A stretch of DNA of 45,542 nt from Bondarzewia mesenterica. Lineage: Eukaryota; Basidiomycota; Agaricomycetes; Russulales; Bondarzewiaceae. The stretch covers positions 783 through 46,324 of the forward strand of contig SGPL01000250.1 in the NCBI GenBank assembly GCA_004802705.1, given 5' to 3'. Both the position numbers and the translations under genes were made by a program. Within the stretch, counting starts at the first letter, position 1; every line of letters starts with the position of its first letter. Of this stretch, positions 10,704 to 20,913 are shown piece by piece. The notes beneath the pieces are model-generated. The model ran no database searches. It saw only the letters and a list, made by a program, of their open reading frames with translations, and was not told the DNA's origin.

Positions 10704-11627
10704 GGTGCGACGAGTAAATAAGGATTACGGATGAAAGTGAGTGCTTAGGAAGGTGAGGAGGTGAGGAGTGACCCTGGGTTAAACGGCGGGGTGGAGGTGT
10801 TTATATGCAGGAGGCAAGATAGGGGCATGTCCTCGTGTCGGGATGGAGCGTCGGATGGCGCACCGGGGTGTCGGGTATTTTTCATAGTCACCACAACTAC
10901 TTCCGTGTTCTACATACTGCACATAAATGATCTGAAGTGGATCGGACGTGTGCAAACCTTGTGCAAACCTCAGCTCGACGCCTCCAAACCAAACTTGAGT
11001 TGAAAATGAACAGTATCTCGGAGGCTGCTCGACCTGGCAAAGAAAGAAGATACTGGGTCTGTTCATTATGGCAACCGGGAGTTCATTGATGTGTAGTATG
11101 GGCATTCGTACGCGGACGCTGTAGCGCATGTCTCACAAATGTCTCGGGTCAGTCCACAACCAGTGGGGCCTGGGTAGTCTCGGTCTCAGATAAGTAGCTG
11201 TCCATCATCACCTAGGAACACCTCACACAGAGTTAAATTCTGAGCATAATGGTCTCGGGTATCAGGCATGCTGTCCTTCGGCAAAATAGACGCTTAGAAA
11301 CCAGGCGCACAGTGATTGACCATGATCCAAGAGCATTTGCTGTTCTAAAATGGGGACATACTGTACATGTACATTATATCGTATTGGAAAGGATCCATCC
11401 CATGATACGAGCAGGCCGAATAGTACTACGAGATGTGCGCGTGTGTTGGGGAGTGGTGTGGAGAGGAGGAGGAAAGGGAAAGGTGATAGAACGGAGGAAC
11501 GTGATTAAAGGAAGAAACGGAGAAACGAGGGAGAGGAAGGAGGAAAGCACCGGTGAATGAGAGTGAAAAGGAATCATTTAATAGTTGGTGCAGAAGGATA
11601 TTGTATCAAATTCTGGGATTATATCTA
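10704..11627. other. intergenic region with purine/pyrimidine-skewed tract
   Basis: No gene was found between the small charged protein and the stress protein gene, both on the minus strand. Roughly 11450-11575 is almost entirely purine on the plus strand, so it is a long C/T tract on the strand transcribed towards the small gene. C/T-rich blocks are common in fungal promoters, but this one is ~0.8 kb upstream of the start at 10703. Confidence 0.5.
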
Positions 11628-12609
11628 TTACTGAGTGAGAGTTGGCGTAATGGGCACCGAAGCGATGTTGCTCCTCTGAGGTCTCAACCTTCGACTATAA
11701 AAGACACAAAAAGGATAATCAAGTCAGCGACCCTGTTTCTGATTGGCAAAGCAGGGAACAAAGACTCACTCATCAAAGTGAAGACCCCTCTTCGGGTCCG
11801 CCCTCCTCTTCTCCATCGTCTTCCGAACTTTGCTCTCGGGCCTCACAACGATGATCGGTACGGGGCTATGACTCAGACAGTATTTCGAGACGCTGCCCAT
11901 GCCAGGCGCGCCGAACGCGGCTCCCCAGGTCTGCATCATCCCGCGTGACCGCGTGCCCACGACGATACTGTCGGGGCGGTAGAGCGCGATGAGACGGTCA
12001 ATCGTTTGCGTTACCTTACCGGCTATAAATTCAACCACAATGGAAAGCTGGGAGATGGGTCGTAAGTGAGTATGTTTGAAAAGAACAATAAGGAGGAGGG
12101 TATACCTTGCGATTGTGATCGAGGTCCATACACCTCTCCTGCGTTCTGCGCATGAGCTCGCGTGCTTCCTCGCGTACGAGGTCATGGTCTTTATCTGTAA
12201 ATTTTAAGACAATAAATATATCAGAGATATCTCTGTAGAGTGAGATAAGCTAATACGCACCGAGATCTTCCTGGTCAATTCCCCGGAACACGATTAATTC
12301 GTCTCCGTCCTGGACGAGGCTCTCAATGGCCCAGTCTAGAGCCTGTCGTCCACTATCGTCAGCGCTCGCGGCGCACAAGAACACGCGCGTATTCCGATTG
12401 CGTGTGTATCCCTCGTTCTTGACGGAGAGAGTGAACGAGAACATGGACGCAGCGGGGTTCTCGAATGTGTCAAACGAGACCTTTGGGGTATAGCCAACCG
12501 AAGCGCACGGCGCCGGAGGCGATGTCACTGTGGATTGCGAGGGAGATGGCGAGAACATAGGTAGGGATTGAGTTACGAAGGGCGAGAGGGAAGGGGTGGG
12601 GGAAGTCAT
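11628..12609 (-). CDS. universal stress protein (UspA-domain) family
   Basis: UspA-domain proteins have a Rossmann-like ATP-binding fold and act in stress resistance. The start at 12609 gives a Ser/Pro-rich leader, then NTRVFLCAASADDSGRQALD and DGDELIVFRGIDQEDLG (first strand and helix). Introns with donors at ~12261 and ~12105 lead to DKDHDLVREEARELMRRTQE and then LSIVVEFIAGKVTQTIDRLI, RPDSIVVGTRSRGMMQTW, GMGSVSKYCLSHSPVPIIVV. The G-x-x-x-G...G-S-V-S pattern before PVPIIVV is the family's nucleotide-binding signature. A stop follows HFDE near 11766, but the codon lies in a donor-like GTGAGT. Splicing to an acceptor near 11697 would extend the protein to a stop at 11628, the version given here. 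An upstream open frame from 12808 runs into the C7/G7 tract at 12618-12624; one base changed there would fuse it to this protein. Confidence 0.8.
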
Positions 12610-13050
12610 GTAGTGGTGGGGGGGATGGCACAGCGATATTGGCTGTCGAAGTGTTGACTTGGGAGGGCAGGAGTGGCGAAGAGCGGAGTGCTGGGGAGTT
12701 GACGGGCGAGCTGGTGCACGGCGTCGACGGGCGGGAAGGATGTTTCATTGCTGAGCGCAGCGGCTGCGGCGAGGGGAGAGGGAGAGAAGCTTGACTACTG
12801 TCATACATGTTTTGTACAGTTTCGTATAGTATCCGAGAGATTATTGAAATTGCACAAGTTCGTTCTTCGTCGTCGTTATCGTCGGGTGCCCGAGGTCGTC
12901 GTGGTCGTCCGAGTCGTTAACCGAGTGAATTCTGTAAAACATCTTCATTCCCTGTGGCGCGCCAATATCCAAATATGGTCAGTATACCCAAATCTGATCA
13001 GTGCGAGGCACGTCAGCCACATCATTCCTTTCCTCTCTTCCTCATCAGCT

Positions 13051-13933
13051 ATGTCGCCTTCAGCGAGTAAAAGCCCCAGTCCATCGCCGCCAGCAGCGTC
13101 TCCCGAGCCAGTTGCAAAGCCTGTTCAGGTCTCTGCGGATGCTGAAGACGTGAAAGAGACGCCGGAGCAAGAGGCATCGACCTCTGCCTTGGCCGCCTCN
13201 CCGGCTCCCCAAGAATCTCTAGAGACTGTACCGTCGATGTCGACGTCCGCGCCCCCGGAGGACGCGGTGTCGACCTCACAGGCACCATCCGAATGGCAGG
13301 CAATCTGGTCTCCCCAGTACAACGCGTACTACTTCTTCAACTCCGTAACCCAACAAGCGACCTGGGAAAACCCCCTTCAGTCCGCTCCCGCTTCCGCAAC
13401 CTCCGCCTCTCCTACTCCAGAAAGTTCTTCGACTCCAGAGGCGGGACCATCCTCCTCTGCTGCTCCTGTGTCCAGCGCCATCGCATCGATGTACGCTCTC
13501 CAAGAGGCCGCAGCTGCACAGGGCATTGATCCCTCCCTCGCCTTCCTCGATCCGTCACTCGCGGGTCCCTCCGGCTCGGCCGGCGGCAGCTTCACCGCAA
13601 AATTCAATGCGCGCACCGGTGCGTTCGCCCGCCCGGACGCGCGCGATCCCACCCATCTGAGCGAGTACGAGCGCGCGAAGCGCATGAGCGAGGTTTACTT
13701 CGACGTTTGGTGCGTGGGAGCGCGAGGTCGAGGAGAGGAAGCTCACAGAAGCGGAGGAGGGAGGACGCAAGCGAAAGAAACCGACTAAGAAAGATCTGGT
13801 GAGCCCCCTCTTTGCCTCTTTTATTCGAAAGGGAGGAAGACTGACTTGTAATTTATCATGCGATTTGTAGGAGCGGTTCAAGGAACAGAAGAGACAGAAG
13901 AAGATAGCCAAGACGGCGTGGTTGCGTACATAG
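13051..13933 (+). CDS. WW-domain protein
   Basis: The ATG at 13051 follows a C/T-rich leader. Residues 1-75 are Ser/Pro/Ala-rich. A WW domain follows at about residues 78-107: SEWQAIWSPQYNAYYFFN then SVTQQATWENPL, with both Trp residues, the central aromatic block and the final Pro. WW domains bind proline-rich or phospho-Ser/Thr-Pro ligands. Downstream are a Ser/Thr-rich linker, an Ala-rich helix (SMYALQEAAAAQG) and a conserved-looking tail (FNARTGAFARPDARDPTHLS, YERAKRMSEVYFDV). The frame breaks after YFDV; removing one T from TTT at 13706-13708 gives V-G-A-WEREVEERKLTEAEE. An intron (donor 13800) joins the last exon ERFKEQKRQKKIAKTAWLRT, stop at 13931-13933. The basic tail suggests a nuclear, perhaps splicing-related role (inference). 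Confidence 0.75.
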
Positions 13934-14235
13934 TTCATTTTTATGGAAAGGCCATAGGTACATACCTCGAGATTGGATGTAAATCTGTCTATCTTCTTAT
14001 CAACGCTCGGACGTCCATCTGCCTTCTCGGGCGTTGTTCAATAAATCGGGTTTGACGTTCATCTTTACAAATGCACAGTCCGCACTTCACCAATGATTCT
14101 ACTGACAACGAATTTGTAAAATAAAAAGCCCCTGGACAAATGCAGGAGGACAGGCCCAAAAACAGACAGACATGACGTGGATACACCCTGACACCTCTCT
14201 CTTCGTCGTATTGATCTAAAGTTGTTATCGGAGGC

Positions 14236-16086
14236 TTAATCCAGCGGTAGCATCGCGTTCTGAGCCTTGCGCACGACCAAGTCCGCCTGTTGCCTGTTGA
14301 AAAAATCAGAGTCACAGTCACGATATCGTAGGACGGGAGGGAACGAACAGTCTCATGCGAAGCAACAACTTCCGCGTCGCAGCGCGCATGTCCACTCCAG
14401 ACTGCAGCGCTCTGGCAAACAGCTGTGCACGAGGATCCGTAGAACGCGCCTTGAGAATCTGCGTGGCCAATCAGTTCTCATCCACGTAAGATACGGGTCG
14501 AATATTGAGGAAAAGAGGAAGAGAGGAAACGCACCTTGTTCTGACTGTCCACCCTGCCCAGGATGTCGCCCCGCTGGATCAGCGCGACGACCTCCTTCTC
14601 CGTTTCTTCGACGCTCCACCCAAACGCGGCGCTCATGCGCTCGAGCCTGATCGTCGCGAACGGCTGGAAGTAGATCACGACAGCCCGGGACCGGATGGAC
14701 GACGTGAGGCTCGCGATGTGGGGCGCCAGGAGCGGGTCGAGCGTGTGACGTGTCTGCCATCCAAAGTCAATAACCAAATACCATGCAGCCAAACAAAAGG
14801 GGGGATGGATAGAAATGGAGAGAGGCGGGAAGGGTAAACTCACAGAATACCGTTCGAGTAGCTCTAATACCACGCGGAATCGACTCGCCATCCACGCATC
14901 CACAATCTCCTTCATACCCGCCTCGCCTGCGTACGGTGCGTTCGCACTTTCCACGATCCTCCGCTTCACCTCCGCCCGCCCGAGCGTCGCGAGCCCGCAC
15001 AGTGACGTGTACACCGCCACATCGCTGGGACCTACGAGAGAGCCTACCCACGATCCCGCGCCGGATGACGGCAGGCTGAGAAAGCGATCCGCAGCTCGCG
15101 AGTAGAAGCCCTGCGAGAGGAGAGAAAGCGCACTGCACAGCGCGAGCTTTGCGTACGCCGCGGCGTTCGGATCTCTTTTGGACGCGCTAGGCTGGGAGGA
15201 GGCGGGTGGCTGAGAAGACGTGTTGGCGGTAGACGAGCTGGAGGTCATCGCGTCCAGTGCGGACTCGGCTTTGAAGATGTACGTAGGGATGTGGGCGTAG
15301 TTACGTTGTTCGATCAGGAGCTGTCGTCGATATCAAGAACAGGTAAGAAGGTGAGCATTTAGATGGATGCACGCGTAAAATTGGATTACCTCGAGGACAG
15401 ATAGACACATTTCTAGCACATGCGCGCTACTCGTGCAGAACTCCCTTGACTTCGTATAATGCCTCAGCGATGCCTCATATTGCCCTGTGGACCGGTAAAA
15501 GGCGCCCAGATCGCGATGCGCCATCCGTATACTCTCTTTAATCATGTTGTTGGTATACGTCTTGAGCTCGACTTCCAACTTCACCCTCTCCGACTGGTTT
15601 GCAGAGTTAGTCTTGTCCACCCAGCGCAAGTAGGGACTGTGATCTGGAATGATCTTTTCGAGGGGCGGAAGAGAATGAGTGTTTGTGATCGCAGTGTCAT
15701 AAGTCGTAATGAGAGTTTGGTAGAGCGAGGTGTCGCGTTGAGTGGGTTCGGTGAGGAGTGTCAGGGCGTACTGCAGAGCTTGTGGCGCGATCGCCGGCGC
15801 GTGGAGTATGATATGGTTCAGACGGTCGATCGCGGAACGGCCTGCGATGTGTAGTGCGCGCGAAGAGTAGATGAAAAGTGCATCCAAGGTGAGTCGGGAG
15901 TTCAGCTGAGATGGAGAGATAGGACGCACCTGTGTACCCAGAGATGTAAGTTTCAAGGTCAAACGGGTGCGCATCATCGACCGGGACGAGGAAGCTGGCT
16001 CTCGCGGCAGGATTGGAGGTCGAGGTTGAGGTCGAGGCTTCTATTGCGAGGGCGACATCTATTTCCTCGACATCCATGTCCATCAT
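14236..16086 (-). CDS. csn1: COP9 signalosome subunit 1 (PCI-domain protein)
   Basis: CSN1 is a PCI-domain subunit of the COP9 signalosome, which removes Nedd8 from cullins and so tunes cullin-RING ubiquitin ligases. The start at 16086 reads [17 protein letters not shown], then [12 protein letters not shown], spliced (donor near 15931, phase 1) to [15 protein letters not shown], the family's N-terminal block. TPR-like helices include [20 protein letters not shown] and [10 protein letters not shown]. After an intron come [38 protein letters not shown] and the PCI module ([55 protein letters not shown]). The tail [18 protein letters not shown] and [14 protein letters not shown] is characteristic of CSN1; the stop is at 14236. 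Rpn7 of the proteasome lid is the nearest alternative, but the C-terminus favours CSN1. Confidence 0.85.
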
Positions 16087-16935
16087 GATGTTCGTGCTTG
16101 TGGCAAGTGCGGAAGAGATTCAAAGGTTGTGTGGCGTGCGAGACGTTTGAAGACGATAGGAGGCGATCAGATTGAATCGAGCAGGGATTGCCTAGGATTG
16201 CCTCTACTTCGATATTACGAGTATCTAGTGCAGTTGGGATGGAAGTTGGGATAAAATGAACGCAATGCGCGTGCGTGTGCGGCATTATGAAGACTTGTCT
16301 GACTTACGAGTTTTGCTGCAATGTTCCAATAAACGGGTTCAAACAAGGCGAAGATTGACAATTCAAGATAATCCGTATAGATTTGAGAAAACATCAATCA
16401 GTGCTGAGTGGACAAAGCCCACCTGAATAATTCGTCAAAGAGCTGGTGCTTCATGAGTACAATTAATTAAAGCTGATATGGTGAGACATACAAAGTGCTT
16501 CGTATACTAAATGTCCGGCACAATTTATGGATAGCCCTCCACGATATCACTGCAAGATCAGCTCGAGAACGCCTTTTTGAGACGAATATTGAAAGTGTGG
16601 GGGATGAGGTCAAGCAGTTGGAGAGGCGCTTCAGCCACAACTCTTGGGCGCCTATTTTCTTCGATCGAGATTTCAACTTTGAATTCTTCCTACAGACGAC
16701 TCGAAATCTGTTGCCGGGGGTCCTCTCGAAATCATTCTCGGCTATTCAGGACTACTCTCCCTTGCTCAGGGCGCCGGCACCCGCAGCTGCTATTGTAGTC
16801 TGACAGGGAACTAAGACAAATACTCGACCATAATATTCGTAGGACCGCGTCGTAAACGCTGATCTACGCCATGGCCGCAAGTACTAAAACTAAAGCGAAA
16901 AACTGCTGCTTTACCCACAGCCTCCAAAAAAGAAA
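16087..16935. other. divergent promoter region between CSN1 and NOP53 genes
   Basis: This stretch separates the minus-strand CSN1 start from the plus-strand NOP53 start and should hold both promoters. An open frame at 16495-16803 has no recognisable features. An ATG at 16871 runs into a stop at 16937-16939, overlapping the NOP53 start, and could be a short upstream open frame. Confidence 0.5.
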
Positions 16936-18635
16936 ATGACTGCTTCATCTGTTGGAGCACCTGCCCAACACAACCAGTCTAGCAGGAAGGGGAAGAAGGC
17001 ATGGAGGAAAAATGTAGATATTGAGGATGTGGAGGGGCACTTGGAAGGCGTTCGAGACGAGGAGAGGATGTTCGGGTGAGTCCTCCTCAGAAAGATGGAA
17101 ATGCGCCGAGTAATTTCCAAGCATGGTAATTGATGATATACATTTCGGTGTCTTAGGAAAGCTTTGCATGAACAGAAAAACGAAGAACTTTTCATGATCG
17201 ACACCAAGGGAGACGAAACCAGTCTGTCTATTCCTTTTCTCGTTTTACCTCGCCTCACACTTTGTCCATACAGTCCGCAAATCCCTCCCCAAATTTTCCC
17301 GCACCTCTCTTTCCTCACATAGAATCCTTTCCCAACGTTCCGCCGTCCCCGCCGTCTTTTCACGCCCTTCATCAACATCCGGCAAGCGAAGGTCTTCGCT
17401 CACGCGCTCGGAGAAAGACCGATTACTGCGAATTGGCAAAAAGGCAAGGAAGGGCCCTCTCAACAGTTTCGTGGATCACGAGCAGTTTGGGGAGGGGAGT
17501 GCATTGATGGAGGTCAGCGAGGCGGTTAAGCAAAGCGGGCAGTACGACGTTTTGGACGGAGGAGGTTGAGGGGACGAAAGTGAAAGTGCGTTCCTTTTCT
17601 CTTGTTCGCCATCTAACCCGAAGGTAAACATGACGAGAATACTTATTCTTTTCTATCTTACCGCCGTCGTTGCGTGATAGAATCCGAATACTCCTCACCC
17701 TCGCGCCAACATCCTCCTGCCTGCTATCACTGCTCCCCACGCCGGCACATCCTACAACCCTCCTGTATCCGCGCACGAAGAGCTTCTCCGCAACGCACAC
17801 GGGGTTGAAGAGCGACGTCTCAAATCTTTAGAAGAGTCGGAAGCGGTCAAGAACCGCATGCTGGGTGCGCGCAAAGAGGCAATCGACGGGGTCGAAGTAG
17901 CGGGCATGATAATAGATAAACCAGAAGAGTTGGAAGTTGAAGAGGTACAAACGGAGGAGGGAGAGCAAGTTGTCAAGAAAAAGATGCCAGAGCGGAAGAC
18001 AAAGAAGCAGAGACGGAAGGCAGAAAAGCTCTCGGCTGAGGTATAGCTGTTGGTTGTATGCATCCATAGTCACCATATACTGATGTTCCTCTTCTTTAGA
18101 AACGAGCACTGTCAGAGCGCACGTTCCACAGACGTCTGCTCGCTTCAGTCGACAGCGCTAAACGCTTGCGCTTCGCCGCAGATGCCTCGCTCGCCGCGCT
18201 CGCTCAGGCTGAAGCTACGCGGCAGGCGCGTCTTCAGGAGCAGCAGCACAAGGGTCTTGCGGGGCAGAGGCTTGGGAAGCATAAAGTCCAGGAGGGCGAG
18301 GTGAGCGTGCAACTTGGTGAGGAGCTGAGCGAGAGTCTACGGGGTTTGAAGGTACGGATGCTCATCCATGTCCCGACGCACGAAGCCCTCACATTGCTTG
18401 TAACCCCTTTTTCACAATGTCAGCCGGAGGGGAACTTGTTCAAAGACAGGTTCATCAGTATGCAACATCGCGCTCTTGTCGAACCGAGAGTTCCTGTCTT
18501 GTGAGTTATTTCTCTTTTTATTTTCGCGAATGCCGATTGGGTGATGTTGAATGTCTGTCTTCCAGGCCAAAGAGACGCAAATTCAAAACAAAGGAAGTGG
18601 AGAAACATGCGTGGAAGCGGTTCGATCAGATGTAA
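16936..18635 (+). CDS. nop53: ribosome biogenesis protein NOP53 (GLTSCR2 family)
   Basis: Nop53 recruits the exosome cofactor Mtr4 to pre-60S particles for 5.8S/ITS2 processing in the nucleolus. ATG at 16936 gives SSRKGKKAWRKNVDIEDVEG and LEGVRDEERMFG, the family's N-terminal block. Introns near 17076-17157 and 17220-17271 lead to RSSLTRSEKDRLLRIGKKAR and KGPLNSFVDHEQFG. The frame then needs one T removed from TTTT at 17550-17553 to read GQYDV-WTEEVEGTKVK. The next exon has ILLPAITAPHAGTSYNPPVS and AHEELLRNAHGVEERRLK, with the NPP...H-x-E-L pattern of the family. Lys/Glu-rich coiled segments follow (PERKTKKQRRKAEKLSAE), then RALSERTFHRRLLASVD, and finally NLFKDRFISMQHRALVEPRV and KRRKFKTKEVEKHAWKRFDQ. 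Stop at 18633-18635. Confidence 0.85.
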
Positions 18636-19138
18636 ATGCAGAGGATACTCGCTTCTCACCCAGGCCCTTTCAATAATTATGCAGATGGATCGACGCTCAT
18701 ATTTTGAAACGACTTATTGAATCATGATTGCACCGTGAAGATGCGGACTATTGCATTTTGTTGTGTTCGACGTATGATCGACTATATTCTTGAATTGGTG
18801 GCAACTGATACAATTTCGTTGAAAGGCCAAAGTGCTAGCAGGGGACCACAGAAACATGGCCACATCAACCACAATTGACTGCTGACTCTGACGTACGCGC
18901 TCTGGTGATCCTCACCACAATCCCCACCTTTGGCAAGAACTACGTGGCTCCGCAGTGAGTGCTTTGGCACGGTGCCACTGGTAGTGCGCCTTAAAAGACC
19001 AACGCAAACTCCTTGATTCCCAACACTTTTCTTGTCCTTCGCGCGTGAACGACCTCATCGACCTCATCACTGTCTCACCAGGATCTTACTTTTCTTGCTT
19101 TGAACTCGTTCTCGTTCACCACTCATTCTTGAAGCTTG
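18636..19138. other. intergenic, likely F-box gene promoter
   Basis: This lies between the NOP53 stop and the F-box start. No open frame with family features was found. C/T-rich sequence directly before the ATG at 19139 (about 19020-19130) fits a fungal promoter and leader. Confidence 0.5.
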
Positions 19139-20513
19139 ATGGCTGGTCGTCTCGACTCTGATGTTCTTGGAAACATATTCTCGGCATGCGATAAACCGGA
19201 TCTCCATGCATTGCTCAATACCTCTCGATATATTCGCGATGTGACCGGGCCATACATTGTTCGGGACATTACTCTCAAATGCTGCCCACAACTGTTGGCG
19301 GGTTTCTGTCGCTTCGTCCTCGAGAAGGAACTTGGCCCTTGCATACGGCATCTTGATATACAGGGATGCTGCCACGACGGCTGTCTGTTAGGTAACTATG
19401 AGTCGTGCTCTTTGCCAGAAGTCCTCGATCACAGTCAAAACTTGGAATCCTTGGCGATTGGCCTTGGACTTTTGATGCGCGTGAAAGGGCTCAAAAATGA
19501 GATTGGAAACCTCAGTTCTTTTTCTTCCCTCACGATCCGTGACCTCTCCTCCGATTTTCCGATTTTCGAATGGCTCTCTGGGTTGTCCGTTTTCCAGGAC
19601 CTCACACTTGAGTTTGCCCCATTTCGGGAAATCCCATGGAATGTCAAGAACGCTCTAACAGGCTTGAAGTTGCTGAAAGCTGGGAATGTCCGGAAGCTCA
19701 GTATCAATAACTTCCACGTCCGCGACGAGGTCGCCGTGGATTACATCCGGAAGAAGTGGCGCTTGTCGACTTATAAAGGCGATCGATACACTTGGGAAAC
19801 ACTGAAGTCGCTCGAGTGCGGTTGGGGTCTTGGTCTTCTCTTCCTGACATACTGTCCCAATTTGTCCAGGCTTAGGATTCACGCGCGCGAACGATGTGCG
19901 AGCCGGGAGGATATCTTGACATATAAACTCACCAAGAAACCAGGCAGGGCATTATCCAAGTTGATCGTCCCCATCGAGTTCGCGGTTCAGGAGTCTTCCA
20001 ATCCTAACGCTGTCCACAGCCGTGATTTACTCAATGATCTCGTCAAACCTGGTCTCACATTCCTGGGACTCGAGATCAGCCAGGCAGGGTCGTTTGATTT
20101 ACTAATCCACGATGCGGTGCGTTTGTTCTTCCTTTTTGGTCTTTCTCGTCAGGCCTTTCACTCAATATTCATCACGCTCGGGCTAGAAAGCGGCATTGNC
20201 GAATTTCACGNGTTTCGACTCACAGTCGAAGTCAGATCTTCAATACCTATCGATGTCATTGACACTCAAGGGTNTCGGCATGCNGGATTCAAAAGCCAAT
20301 CCTAGTTGCTCCACGAGCTCCATTGTGACGGAAGGTTTCCGGCAATTTCCCTCCCTGCAGTACATGGAGGTAGAATCGCCGAACGCGTACGGATGGGAGC
20401 GAGCCTGGTGGGAGCGCAAGCAGGACAAACTTGTGAAAGTGTCGGAGAGCGAGGGTCTGTCAGCAAGGGAAAAATTCGAGTGGGAGGGTGTACTAGATCA
20501 GACCCAAGCTTGA
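19139..20513 (+). CDS. F-box-like protein with leucine-rich C-terminal region
   Basis: F-box proteins are substrate adaptors of SCF ubiquitin ligases. ATG at 19139 is followed at once by a degenerate F-box: LDSDVLGNIFSACDKPDLHA, LLNTSRYIRDVTGPYIVRDI (hydrophobic spacing L..D.L..IF......L..LL..SR). The rest has irregular Leu-rich segments (NLESLAIGLGLLMRVKGLKN, SFSSLTIRDL, CPNLSRLRIHAR), as in the many Agaricomycete F-box proteins. Exon 1 (19139-20116, 326 codons) ends in phase 0; exon 2 (20226-20513) continues SKSDLQYLSMSLTLKG and ends KFEWEGVLDQTQA. Four Ns lie at 20199-20284, two of them in exon 2. No substrate can be inferred. Confidence 0.7.
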
Positions 20514-20913
20514 TATTGCTGGAGTGCTGGAGCAATTAGAGCGTGCTTCCTTAAATGTTGTGCTTCGGGACAAGTATGTACTCAATTATGCAGGATGTGA
20601 TTCTTCCATTAAGCTTGACATGGCTCCAGTACTTTCCGTCGTTAGATGGGAAGGTGACAGCTGTGCAAATCCCGAATCAAAGTACATACTCGGGCAGACC
20701 AGGGCAGACGTTGGCAGACCTCAGCAATTAATTGGAAGTGCCATGGCGGTCGCGGGACTCGAGCCCAAGTCTCGGAGAGCGGGTTGATGCATGGCCACGT
20801 GAGATCACCTGACGTTTTACAACCGCGTCTGACTTAGCGCGTTTTGGTCTTTCTGCATCTGTTGCTCTCAAGTTGCTCTCTACCAGCTCCTCTGCCATTG
20901 GCATCTACCTATC
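20514..20913. other. short intergenic region before the FHA gene
   Basis: A small open frame (20524-20787) has no recognisable features. The C/T-rich sequence at 20850-20910 fits a promoter and leader for the gene starting at 20914. Confidence 0.5.

Noticed and set aside
12610..12808. Independent gene from the upstream Ser/Pro-rich frame of the stress protein
   Set aside because: The frame has no stop-bounded domain and runs into the stress-protein gene at a seven-base run. It is more likely its 5' leader or an N-terminal extension than a separate gene.
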